Below, one piece after another: positions 1-9,869 of a DNA stretch of 64,000 nucleotides. The DNA comes from Liolophura sinensis (Eukaryota; Mollusca; Polyplacophora; Chitonida; Chitonidae), in NCBI RefSeq assembly GCF_032854445.1, contig NC_088298.1, positions 310,001 to 374,000 on the forward strand, read 5' to 3'. The notes below the pieces were generated by a model. That model was given only the letters and a program-made list of their open reading frames with translations. It was not told the DNA's origin and did no database searches. Made by a program: the position numbers and the translations under genes. Every line of letters starts with the position of its first letter. Position 1 is the first letter of the stretch.

Positions 1-228
1 TATATTATTTTTAAAATATGAGGGTTTTCGAGTTTTAACTGTTTTTGGTTATTCTAATCTGATTTTAAACATGTGCAAACATTTGTTTCCATTTTTGATG
101 TTCTCACCACTATATCAGAAACCTCAACCGCGTCGTGTTTCGACCTTGCTCTCGCCACGATATGGCTGAAATACTGCCGACGTGGCGTTAAACCATATTC
201 ATTCATTCATTCATTCATTCATTCATAC
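1..228 (+). mobile_element. 3' tail of I/Nimb-like LINE, 5' truncated
   Basis: The end of this stretch carries the 3' signature that recurs in the window: a block around 155-195 reading GCCACGATATGGCTGAAATA, then GCCGACGTGGCGTTAAACC, closed by an (ATTC)n run at about 198-228. The same block ends every longer LINE copy here (near 17.3, 31.1, 42.4 and 53.8 kb). Only untranslated 3' sequence is present, so it is a truncated or window-edge copy. Confidence 0.85.
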
Positions 229-995
229 CATGACTGCGAGGTCTACGTTTATGGTATTTGAATAAACATTGTAGGTCAGACGAATCCTGCAAAGTCTCTG
301 GCACCAGGCGCCAAAACACCATCTTATACGATTTTACCTTACACTCATTCCACAACGTTGCCTCTGGGCTAAAAGCATTCTTTATCGTGTTACCAATTTC
401 ACTTTCACTACACGTTTGATTTCCGGTTTTTTATGCAAACGAAATCACTAAAACCAGTAGAGTCCGAGCCCAGGGCGAAACACTCTACAGTCACGAAATA
501 TTCGACACCTATAACTCTTCTACGTGTCACACGACGACGAAACCATTTCCGAACTCTACGGCGGTTATCACCACGCACACGAGCAATTACAGCAACTCTC
601 TTAATTCTTATGCAAATCAGAGCCCCGAACAGACGGGGGAGGGTGGTGACGGCCCGTGCTCCGCACTCGACGCAGAGGTTTATATATAGGCGAAGTCTTG
701 TGCCAAACCTTACCCGACCCGGTCAATAGACGACTCACCCAAATTAGCATAACAAAGGCAATCACGCAATGAAACTGTCCCCGTCCTGTCTTACTCGCTG
801 GCTATTCTAATCAGCTTGGGTCACGTGACCTCCCCTGTCTATATATATGTTTCCGCGATTGCGACGGTAGGCGGATAGTATTTAACCATCTGCTGTTTGT
901 GTGCTGTGGCAAAATTGACCGGATGTACCATACAAACATATAAATAGAAAAGTCAGTCGAGTTATAGGCAGGCCTGTGAACAGTTCTAGGAGAGA
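229..995. other. Unassigned stretch with promoter-like motifs
   Basis: I recognise no gene here. Visible motifs are an octamer ATGCAAAT at 610-617, a TATATATA at about 681-687, a palindromic E-box GGTCACGTGACC at about 818-829 and a second TATA-like run at 840-848. They lie just upstream of the F54H12.2-like fragment and could be remnants of its promoter; that link is inference. Confidence 0.3.
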
Positions 996-1211
996 GGGCC
1001 TACCAATTATACCTTGCATGGTATGCTTTCTCAGATGCAACTTTCCCTAAATGACGCTGCTTTGTCAATGCCTACAAACACATATCCCTACAAGGCAATG
1101 ATAGAAGCCCTTATGAGTTGCGGTCGAGAAGCTAAAGAGTCGCAGCTGACGTGCGGATGGTTTTACAAAGACACTGCTGGACAGTTAAACAGCGTGAATG
1201 CTAATGACTGA
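996..1211 (+). pseudogene. Fragment of F54H12.2-like protein
   Basis: About 70 residues are readable from GPTNYTLHGMLSQ through NTYPYKAMIEAL and SQLTCGWFYKDTAGQ to a TGA. This order (LHxxxSQxxxSLN, NTYPYxAMxExL, SQLTxxxFYKDT) is the hallmark block of the family usually annotated uncharacterized protein F54H12.2-like, very abundant in aquatic invertebrate genomes. From memory I associate that family with Polinton/adintovirus-like elements, where it is thought to be structural, but this needs a profile search. No ATG opens the frame in good context and only a small part of a several-hundred-residue protein remains, so it is a relic or one exon. Confidence 0.55.
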
Positions 1212-2289
1212 CACTTCGCCGCCAGTTAACCAACCACAATCGTATCTTTTGACATGATTAGTCGGCCATTGTTGAATGTGTTACACCAGTCAAAACTAAT
1301 TGATAAATGGCGTCGATGTAAAACTTCAAATTTGTAAGTAATGATGCATTTTGCATCATCACCAATGATGATAATCCCAAATTTAAGATAGCTATACAGA
1401 AAATATCATTTTGTTACGTAAAGTGAAAATAAATCCACACGTCCAGATGATAGCGCATATGAAAGCGCTGGAAAGATCCCCAGCCCGATACCCCAACAGT
1501 GTTCATTGTCCGTAGAGGTGAAACTCTGGGTTTCGAACAAACGGCTGCACATCGTGTATATGACACTAGTCACACGAAATGTGTCCGCCATATCGTACGA
1601 GAGGGGTAGGTGGCCTTGTGTTTAATACCCTTATGGGACTGGGCTATATCACCCGTTTTATATAATTGATTTATAATAGTCCTTTTTTTTTCTTTCTCTG
1701 GCTTGTTGAGAATTCTGACGCTTGTTCTGCCGCGTGATTTTCCCGCTCATTAAACACGGTCTTTCTGCATAATTCAGTCTACAGGTGTTTCAGCCCAAGT
1801 TCATTGCTTCAAATCACCTAACATATCTCCTAATGGAAGATCGGATTGCCCTGGTTCAGATAAGGACACAAGAATCTGTCATTATATGCATTGAGGATCT
1901 AGATTTTCCAACACTTCATACAACTTCAAATGGCTAAAACGTGTGAATAACCTGAACAAACCTGCAGTGTCAACCTTACCGTTATATTTAATAGTTCTAG
2001 AAAAGTCGCATACATTGACTAACCTGTAGCCCTTCTGCAAGGCCTTTTTTTGTACTTCAAATGACACCCCGTGATAGCACTCTGTTCATCGATGTGTTTA
2101 CAAGTGTGGATAAGATTGTCACAGCAGGTCCTGCAAAGGGGAACATTAGCCTGCTATGACCTGCGGTAGGTGAGAACGGGGTGGTACAGGTTTTTAAGGG
2201 GGGGGGGGGGTGGGGGCAACCTTGCATTTATTGAAGCCCACATACTTGTGTATATCACCTGTCAAAACTAACTGACGTATATCATGCAG
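1212..2289. other. No recognisable gene
   Basis: Non-coding in appearance. A short palindrome (GATGCATTTTGCATC, about 1343-1357) and a G-run near 2200-2215 are the only structures I notice. Confidence 0.5.
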
Positions 2290-2305
2290 TTTGTTGTTTG
2301 TCTGG

Positions 2306-3440
2306 TCATCCCATTTGAGCCTGAAACAAGCGCTTCATATAGGAGCAAATAAGTGAACGGAAGTCCGAATATGGAACGTCAGTTTGGGTAGTAACGGAAT
2401 GCAAAGCCGCCTTCGCGACTTCATCTGCAGCAGTATTCCCAGGGATACCCATATGCACGGGCACCCAACAAAAGACCATGATAAAATCTTCATTAAGTCG
2501 TTTAAACATCTCCCTGATAGACAGATTGTCTGGATGTACAGGCGAACTAGACCGAATTGCCTAGAGGCAGGAAAGGGAGTCAGAGCAGATGAGAAATTTG
2601 CTACCTCCTAGCTCTGGAATGGACCGAAGTGCGCACAAAATTGCCTTGGCTTCCGCAGTAAATACAGAACAGGAATTTGGAAACCCAGTTGAAATGGTTC
2701 TGGGTCCAAGGACAGCGGCAGAAGCCAGGCCATCATTCTTGGAACCGTCAGTGAATATGCGGTGATTAAAATGGATACAGTGAACACATATTACTAAACT
2801 CCTGCTGGTATACTAAAGGGTTGGTGGGACATTTCTTCAGGGAGGAGAGCGAGGTATCAACCTGAGGCTCGGGACATAACCACGGTGGATCTTCCTGGAT
2901 GCGTATGAGGGTGATAGTATCCAGCCCAAGTCCAGCTGCTTGCACATGTTCCTGGATGCGGACACCCAGTGGAGGAACAATGGATGGCTTCTGAGCATAT
3001 AAGTCTTCAAATTTCGGATGGAAGACACAATCAAAGGCTGGGTTGGATGGATTGGCTCTAAGCTTGGTCATATACTGTAAGGATAGTTTAGTTCTTCGAA
3101 GCTCCAGGGGAGGCTCGTTTGCCTCAACATAGACTCTCCACAGGAGAGGTACGGAAAGCACCTAAGCACAACCGTAGGGCCTGGTGATGTACAGTATTGA
3201 GTTTCTTCAACTGGGAACGTGACGCACCTCCATAAACACTGCAGGCATAGTCTAGCTTAGAACGAATCCGTGCTCGATAGAGCTGAAGTAGGGTTTCATG
3301 ATCCCCTCCCCATCGAGCACTAGAGACAACCTTCAAAATATCAAGCGCCTTTAGGCATCTGGCTCTAAGATAATTAATGAAAGGTGTTTATAGAAGATCA
3401 CCCCGAGGAATTTTGCCTCCGGCACAACCTTGATAGTGAC
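2306..3440 (-). pseudogene. LINE ORF2 C-terminal relic (I/Nimb-like, divergent)
   Basis: Three minus-strand frames together give the ORF2 C-terminal third in order. First comes the post-RT region with KVVSSARWGGDHETLL, SKLDYACSVYGGASRS and HHQALRLCLGAFRTSPVES (about 3336-3124). It continues after a frameshift at CVEANEPPLELRRTKLSLQY (3161-2766). A piece of RNase H with VFCWVPVHMGIPGNTAADE follows near 2470. These match the same segments of the full-length LINEs at 38.6 and 49.9 kb but with many substitutions and frame breaks, so this is an older or different subfamily. No 5' part or tail is evident. Confidence 0.8.
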
Positions 3441-3724
3441 GTGAAATCCATGTAATTAACACCCCTATCGCCCTTTGCTTCATAAAACAACCTTTTTTAT
3501 ACAGTTTGTCCGGCCACCGAATAACGCATCTCTAGGATCTAACCTACTCACCACATCCAGAGACGGTACAAATTCCTTGAACTTGTCATTAGATTCCATT
3601 TCCTCCCTTGACTCGTGTTCCAAAATGTAGATACAGTTGAGACCGAGTTCTTCCCGTTTACGAATGCCATCTATTGTAGTAGTATGGCACCATGGAACTC
3701 TTATGATTACGCAATATATTACAT

Positions 3725-3762
3725 TTATATATATATATATATATATAAATATATATATATAT
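3725..3762. repeat. (AT)n microsatellite
   Basis: A nearly pure run of alternating A and T of about 38 bp with one interruption (TAAAT). It sits at the left edge of duplicated unit A and is absent from the matching place in unit B, so it expanded after the duplication or was lost from B. Confidence 0.9.
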
Positions 3763-3904
3763 GAACATGAAGAAAGGCATGATGCAACATGTTCGAACAT
3801 TTATATCACGATATGTAAATGTATGGACTTTATGATCACGTAATAAGTTCTAAGACTAATCGCATGCTGCAAGGGAAGATTACTATCGCAAAGCGGGTCC
3901 AAAA

Positions 3905-4160
3905 AGTTTGGGTCACGTGGTTTGGAACGTCCAATCGTAGCGAGCCCTACTACTTCCCGCGTTCCGGGGCTTTCGTCAGTTACTTATAGCGTGAAATAAA
4001 TGCGCGGGTCGTGACGTAGTGTTGCACAACACGTTACATAACGTATTGCACAACGTATTACGCGTGTTACCGACTTCATTCGACCAATAACCCCTTGTTA
4101 TGAATTTATTTAACCCATTAGAGGTGGCGTCTTAGTGTTATCAGTGTGTATAAAAATCCC
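3905..4160 (+). promoter_or_regulatory. E-box/CCAAT/TATA promoter, unit A
   Basis: Contains one CACGTG (3914-3919) within GTTTGGGTCACGTGG, repeated ACGTATT/ACGTTAC words, a CCAAT (about 4083) and a TATA box TATAAAAA at 4149-4156, all oriented for plus-strand transcription. The arrangement is the same as in unit B at 5,905-6,225. No coding exon follows on the plus strand. Confidence 0.5.
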
Positions 4161-4685
4161 TACATTTTCAAAATTCGGAGGATGTTAGTGGTATTTTTCT
4201 ACCTAGGACGATCTTGCGTACTAGTTCCTAGAACCGCTGTGTTTTTGTTTTTTTTATTGTGTGCGCCATACTCAGTTATTTCACCGATCACATAACACAT
4301 CTCCATTCGCATTAATCTTCCTGGAAATGAGGACCCCTTTTTTAAATGGTGACTAGACCGTTCATTTTTATTCCTTTTTTTGATTAGACGGTTTAGACCA
4401 GCTTTTGATGGTTATTGATGATTTAACTCTATTTCAGTTAATCCATAGTGACCTTGCGAGACTGACTGCTTCTATGATGGACAAACGTTGCTCGTTAACA
4501 TAGTTTCAGTTAACGATATGTATTGGCGTTTTTGTACGTCGTGTTCAGTATCTCTTTTTAGATCAGGTGCAAATATACAGAAACAAACAACGTGAGACCG
4601 TGTAAAACAGTATATTATCAAAAAGTATAAGAACAAAAAAAAAAAAACAGCCGAAGACAGTAAAATAAAGAGATGGGACTATAGG

Positions 4686-5495
4686 GTGTACTCATGTAGA
4701 GTCAGCATGCCGCAGGACCCGATAAATTTTTTGTGGTATTTCCGGAGTGTTACCAGGGCCTCTTTTCACTTTTTTGATTTTCATCGTAAAATTTCCTGTA
4801 GCGGTCCTGGTAACCGGTCATGCTGCGTCGCAGTCTCACACTCCCGCTACAGCTCTTCAATTCTAGCGTCTTTAGCTTTTAGACGTTTGTCCTATCTCCT
4901 CCTCGCCCGTAGACTCGTCGGAATTGTGAATGGAAAGATACACAGTTGATAGTATGGATCACAAAAACTTTTTCGACCTTAATAACTGAAAGTAATGGGA
5001 ATGTCTAATAATATTATAGACTAGATACGTGGTAAAGTTCCTCACAAATGTAATGATATTATAGGCTAGCTACGAGATAACTTTCACATAACCTGTCAAT
5101 TCAGGTTGATGTATTAGTATTAACTAGACTGTGGCGTTACTCAGGCGTGTCAGTAGTGTGCAAATATCTACTTACTCTGAGGGTGAGGGAGGTGTTGATT
5201 TAGATTCTTGTCCTTTCCCGAACAACTCTCTTTGCCCATCCAACTTAGGTCTTTTTGGGGTCCTCTGGGGTAATATGTTTTGGGGCGAAGACGGCCCCGG
5301 GATACTGTACGCCGCATCCCTGAAATGTAAAGTTAACCATGCTTAAAAGAACAAATACAATGCGTTATTTACACCATAAACAGCACAACCTTTTTCGTCT
5401 TTTACCTCGATTAAATACGTAAAACAAATGTGACTTAACAGTCAGTGGGGAAATAAGGCGAAGAAAACTCGCTTGAAAGTATTAATGGAAATAGC
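4686..5495 (-). pseudogene. Broken copy of the spliced gene (unit A)
   Basis: The same exons as in unit B are recognisable but disabled. The upstream exon's donor has changed from G|GTAAGT to G|TTAAGT (about 5450). The middle exon (5319-5176) keeps both splice sites and frame, without the internal duplication. The terminal exon's acceptor AG has become AA (4924), and a 2-base loss soon after it leads to an early TAA. The coiled-coil codons are still visible but with extra frame breaks. Pseudogenisation after a tandem duplication is the simplest reading. Confidence 0.55.
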
Positions 5496-5537
5496 AAATG
5501 AGACGTGTGGAATAGTTTTAAAATGAAAACCACATTT

Positions 5538-5539
<2 letters not shown>

Positions 5540-5569
<30 letters not shown>

Positions 5570-5570
5570 C
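5540..5570. repeat. Poly-A tract
   Basis: About 30 consecutive A residues near the right edge of unit A. The matching position in unit B (about 7724-7742) is a poly-T run, so it is not a simple shared poly-A tail. Confidence 0.8.
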
Positions 5571-5904
5571 TTGACGGGTAATAGCGAAAGGACTGGCGTA
5601 GTACTGTAAATGGTGAATCCAAAACGTGTTTAACGAAACTGATTAATTTTTTTCATTTAATTCTTTATTTGTTTACTGAGGATCTCCCACAACAGTAGTA
5701 AATAGTGTACCGTGGAAGTCTTATGATTATGCAACGTTTTACGCAATATATTACATAATTTATTACATAGGAAAATGAAGCAAGGCATGACGCAACATAT
5801 TAGAACGTTATTATGGCGATATATGAATGTTATGATCACGTAATAAGTTCCAATCTCATACTGCAAGGGGAGATAACTACTATCACAGAGCGGTCCAAAA
5901 AATG

Positions 5905-6225
5905 TTTGGGTCACGTGATTTTGAACGGGGCGGAAAGTTTGGGGCACGTGATCTTGGACGCGCCAAAAAGTTTGGGTCACGTGGTTTGGAACGTCCAATC
6001 GGAGCGAGCTTTCCTGCTTCCCGCGCCTTCCAGAGTTAAGACTTATTGCGGGAAATAAATATGACGATCGTGACGTGGAGTGTTGCTCAACGTATTGCAT
6101 AACGCATTACACAACGTATTACGTGTGTTGTTACTGACATCATTCGACCAATCACAGCTTGTTATGAATTTACTCGGCCAATCAGAGGTGGCGTCTTAGA
6201 GCCAACCGTGTGTATAAAAGCCCCA
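5905..6225 (+). promoter_or_regulatory. Promoter with three CACGTG repeats, two CCAAT boxes and TATA
   Basis: Three CACGTG cores lie at 5912-5917, 5945-5950 and 5978-5983, exactly 33 bp apart, in a repeated GTTTGGGTCACGTG context. Downstream come CCAAT boxes at 6148-6152 and 6178-6182 (30 bp apart) and TATAAAAG at 6213-6220. This is a textbook RNA polymerase II layout directed rightwards. CACGTG is the core bound by bHLH-ZIP factors (Myc/Max, USF, MITF families); which of them binds here is unknown. Confidence 0.6.
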
Positions 6226-6242
6226 ACAAGTTCGGCGGTTGT

Positions 6243-6645
6243 TTGCGGTATTTTTTTTTACCTAGGACGACCTTGCGTACTATTTCCTAGAACCATAGTG
6301 TTTTTTAAATTGTTTGCGCCATTTCACCAATCCAGACACTCAACATATCTCCATTCGTGTTAATCTTCCTGGAAGTGAGGATTCCTTTAAACTGGTGAGT
6401 AGACCGTTAACTTTATTCCTTTTTATTAGACGGTTTAGACCTTCCTTGTTGTTGGTTATAGATGATTTATCTCTATTTCAGTTAATACATAGCCGAACTA
6501 TTAGTGATTTGTACGACGTCTTCAGTATCTTTTTTAGCTAAGGTGCAAACAGACAGAAAAAACAAACAACGCGAGACCATGTAAAACAGTATATTATCGA
6601 AAAGTATAAGAACGAAAAACAGCCAAAGACGGTAAAATAAAGAGA
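6243..6645 (+). ncRNA. Candidate short spliced transcript without ORF
   Basis: Downstream of the TATA box at 6213 I see a donor CTG|GTGAGT (exon end 6394), an acceptor TCTATTTCAG (exon start 6482) and an AATAAA at 6636-6641. The presumed two exons contain no ATG that opens more than one codon, so the transcript would be non-coding or use a start I cannot see. Its end faces, and may overlap, the 3' end of the minus-strand gene ending at 6694. Unit A keeps the acceptor but has a weaker donor (GTGACT). Wholly inferred from signals. Confidence 0.3.
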
Positions 6646-6693
6646 TGGGACGATAGTGTGACTCATGTAGAGTCAGCATGCCGCAGGACCCGA

Positions 6694-7500
6694 TCAAATT
6701 TTTTTATGGTATTTCTTGAACGTTACCAGGGCCTCTTTCAGTTTTTGATTTTCATCGTAAAATTTCCTGTAGAGGTCCTGGTAACCGGTCACGCTGCGTC
6801 GTAGTCTAGTACACTCCCGCTCTTCAATTTTAGCGTCTTTGGCTTCCAATCGTTTGTCTACGGTCTCCTCCTCACCCCTAGACTCGTCGTAACTGTGAAT
6901 GGAAAGATACACAGTTGATAATATGTATCACAAAATCTTTCTTGACATTAATAACTGTGAAAGTATTGGGAATGTCTAATAACATTATAGACTAGATACG
7001 TGGTAAACTTCACTTCACAAATGTAATATTATAGGCTAGCTACGAGATAACTTTCGCATAACATGTCAATTCAGGCTGTTGTATTAGTATTAACTCGTTT
7101 GTGACGTTACTCAGGTGGGTCAGTAGGGTGCAAATATCTACTTACTCCGTTGAGGGTGAGGGAGGTGTTGATTCTTGTCGTTCCCTGAACAACTCTTCTT
7201 GCCCATTGGACGTTGAGAGTGAGGAAGGTGTTGATTCTTGTTCCCTGAACAACTCTTCTTGCCCATCCAATTTATGTCCTTTCGGGGTCCTCTGGGGTGA
7301 TGTGTTTTGGAGCGATGACGGTCGCTGGATACCGTACGCCGCATCCCTGAAATGTAAAGTTAACCATGCTTAAACAGAACAAACACAATGCGTTATTTAC
7401 ACCATAAACAGCACAACCTTATTCGTCTTTTACCTCGATTAAATACGTAAAACGATAAATGTGACTTACCAGTCAATGGAGTGAAAAGGCGAAGAAAACT
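6694..7500 (-). CDS. Unrecognised spliced gene, Ser/Pro-rich plus coiled coil (unit B, partial)
   Basis: Three minus-strand exons fit together in phase. The last part of an upstream exon, ending EFSSPFHSIDW with donor at 7470, joins an exon at 7346-7146 (acceptor ACATTTCAG, donor GTAAGT). That exon joins a terminal exon at 6892-6694 (acceptor CATTCACAG, stop TAA). The joined C-terminal 132 residues contain a basic patch (PQRTPKGHKLDG), two tandem copies of a GQEELFRE-QESTPPSPST-like block, an acidic stretch (DESRGEEE) and a charged heptad-type coiled coil ending KKYHKKI. AATAAA motifs on this strand lie near 6408-6425. I cannot name the family; a nuclear regulatory protein is a guess from composition. 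The N-terminus was not located; unit A continues upstream in a different context. Confidence 0.5.
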
Positions 7501-7830
7501 CGCAAGCTCAGTATACAGTCGGTTCCCCCTCACTCCGAGGTACTCTTCTGTAACATGTATAACGCTGTGCAAACGCTATTGTTTTGAAAAAAAAAAATGG
7601 ATATGTAATGAGGTATATAGTAAACCTTTGATATCATGGAATATTTTCTGGACAAAACAATGGCTTGAAAGTATTAATGGAAATAGCGAATGAGACGTGT
7701 GGAATAGTTTAAAATGAAAACCACTTTTTTTTTTTTTTTTTTAAAAACTTGACGGGTAATAGCGAAAGGATTGGCGTAGTACTGTAAATGGTGAATCCAA
7801 AACACGTGTTTAACGAAACTGATTACCTCC

Positions 7831-8391
7831 ATTAAACATACAGCTGGTGAAATGGAAAAACTTACGTATCTAGGTTAAATTGGTGAGGTGTAGACAATAA
7901 GTCTCCATCTGAGGGTCCAATATATTCAGGAGAACTACAAAAAACCATGCATCAGGCGTTATATTTCCATGTGCATCTATACGGTAACACTCTACGGTTT
8001 ACACACTACACCTAAACCCGCTAAACAGAGTATGTGGAACGATGTAAATAATAGAACGATGAACTTGACTTTTAAACAAAAAACGTAGCTGTATACTTAC
8101 CCATACAAATTTCCAGACATGGTGACGTTCGTGAAGTTTGAGGCAAGGCCTGTACTCTATATAAATTCCGTCAGAAGCAAGTGCTTTGGTCTAACTATGT
8201 CCAGCTTATAAAGCCTAAAATTGCGCGTGTAATCACGGTGGGATAAATACCGGCCAATCGATATACGGTAAACAGGCAGTGTTACGCAAGGTCATAGCAT
8301 ATTGGCTAACAAAAACAGTGCTATGCGCAATGTCAAGTGGTCTTAACACAGCGTCATTAAAAGTTTTCCTGGTTTCTTTTTTCAGAAAAAA
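7831..8391. other. No recognisable gene
   Basis: AT-rich stretch between the duplication and the small gene at 8,392. A TTTCTTTTTTCAG acceptor-like sequence directly precedes the ATG at 8392, so an upstream non-coding exon may exist. Confidence 0.4.
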
Positions 8392-8917
8392 ATGTCTCAG
8401 AAAGAATTCTTCGATGCATTACACGATCTAGACGTTGAAGAAATACAATCAGATGGGCGATATAGGGTGAGGCTTTATTCAAAAGGTCCATATCGTACTC
8501 TCTGAAAAAAAAAAATGAAGTAAATGTGTTTTCGAAATAAAAGACGAAGTATAATTTAGGATGTCACTTTTGTACGTGTATATGTATAATGGAACAAAAA
8601 AATGCCCATAATCTATAGTAAACTATGCGATATATACAGTAAAACGGAGATGGGAATGACATATGGGATATAACTACTCGCTTAAAAACCGAAAGCTATC
8701 TTTAAATGTGTCATGAAACCTATGACCTAGCTATCGCGTTAATCCATTTTTTGAGATTTTACCGTGGTCTGTTTTCAGATTTGAGGAAGACTTTGTAGCC
8801 GATTTGGAGTTACAATGGGATGACATTTTAACCGAATGGGGCCCTACACAGGATGTTATCCCCCGCAAAAGAAAGTATTCGGGTAGTTCGCATTCAACTA
8901 CTGACAAAAAGACATGA
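8392..8917 (+). CDS. Candidate tiny two-exon gene, acidic, unrecognised
   Basis: Exon 1 (8392-8466) opens with ATG and encodes MSQKEFFDALHDLDVEEIQS followed by five residues; it ends at donor AGG|GTGAGG in phase 0. Exon 2 can be joined in phase at 8786 (acceptor ATTTGAG, 7 bases downstream of a better-looking TTTTCAG that would give an immediate stop). It then encodes an acidic stretch (EDFVADLELQWDDILTEWG), a basic patch (PRKRKYSG) and a stop, 68 residues in all. The EFFDALHDLDVE motif recurs as DEFFEALHELNIE at 8,911-8,952. The acid-plus-basic composition would suit a small nuclear protein, but I do not recognise the family. Confidence 0.3.
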
Positions 8918-8952
8918 CGAATTCTTCGAAGCGTTGCACGAACTGAACATTG

Positions 8953-9869
8953 AATGAATGAATGAATGAATGATTATGGTTTACCGCCACATCGGCAATA
9001 TTTCAGCCATACCGTGGTGAAAACAGGAGACCGTTAAGGTTTTAGAAATGATGGTGAGAACAAAAGTAAAACAAAGTACAGACATGTTTAAAATCAGATA
9101 AGAAAAAAAGAAAACAGTTAAAATTCGAAAACTATTATATTTAAAAATAGTATATCTGGAAGGCTGTATGTATATAACTTTTATCTATAGATATTTATGA
9201 CAATTAAAATTTATATTTTATGATATAGGCCAATGGCCTACAAATAATTTGACATCATCGCCAGCGATGCTGTCAAATAAATCATATATAGAGGTGACTG
9301 TGTAGAACCTTTGCCGAACATGAGCAATGTCTACACAGCCAACCAAGATATGTTTGATGCCGTATTCAGCATCACATCAAACACACTCACGAGCACTGCT
9401 CCCATCTAAGATGAAATTGTGTGTCAGATGAGAATGCCCAATACGACACCTCGTTAAAACTATTTGGTCTCTGCGAGACATTTGACAAGTATATGCATTG
9501 TAGCCAATGACAGGATGAATGGCATGCAGTTTATTATGGATCTGCAAGTCCCATTCCCCCTGCCAAAGGCGACGAATATATTTAAGAATATTCGACTTCG
9601 CGTCAGTATTAGGGAATTTAACCAGAGATACAGGTTTATATAGGGCAGCTTTCGCTTCCCTGTCCACGACTGTGTTTCCATGGATACCAGTGTGACTTGG
9701 TATCCAACAGAATATAATATCTTTACCTCTTTTAATTAGTTTTCGGTGTTTGGCTATTATCTCAAGTATGAATGGATTTTGAAATTTATTATTCTGAATC
9801 GCCAAAAGGCAAGACGGTGAGTCGCTGCATATCACTGCCCTCTGGACATGCCCAGAGGAAACATGAAAC
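8953..9869 (-). mobile_element. 5'-truncated LINE copy, RNase H and 3' end
   Basis: Minus-strand LINE starting with the (GAAT)n complement of the ATTC tail at 8953, then the conserved 3' block, 3' UTR and the ORF2 C-terminus. The RNase H part (about 9869-9520) reads through HVSSGHVQR, CSDSPSCLLAI and FCWIPSHTGIHGNT. The C-terminal CCHC region is altered (SSARECV). It is truncated inside RNase H, as expected of target-primed reverse transcription. It separates the small gene at 8.4 kb from a Tc1-like relic at 9.87 kb. Confidence 0.85.

Larger units (their letters stand above)
3670..5655. repeat. Tandem duplication, unit A (~2 kb)
   Basis: This segment recurs, diverged but collinear, at about 5,680-7,830. 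Matching landmarks in order: ATGATCACGTAATAAGTTC, GTTTGGGTCACGTGG, the TATA box, CCTAGGACGA followed by CTTGCGTACT, AACAGTATATTATC, and the exons of the minus-strand gene. Unit A has lost the splice acceptor, one donor and the reading frame of that gene (see 4,686-5,495), so it looks like the decaying copy. Confidence 0.85.
5680..7830. repeat. Tandem duplication, unit B (~2 kb)
   Basis: Second copy of the segment at 3,670-5,655, in direct orientation. It differs by a tripled CACGTG module (5,905-5,990), by a ~160-bp extra stretch at about 7,504-7,664 that unit A lacks, and by a duplicated ~57-bp piece inside the middle exon of the minus-strand gene. Splice signals and frame are kept here. Confidence 0.85.

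Noticed and set aside
433..729. 98-codon plus-strand frame
   Set aside because: No ATG in context worth noting, Arg-rich composition from GC-rich promoter-like DNA, no family match; overlaps octamer/TATA motifs.
3480..3800. Minus-strand frame over the (AT)n region
   Set aside because: Part of its length is YIYI repeats translated from the microsatellite.
5657..6100. 147-codon minus-strand frame
   Set aside because: Lies across the CACGTG promoter repeats; repeats of VQDHVPQTF simply reflect the 33-bp DNA period.
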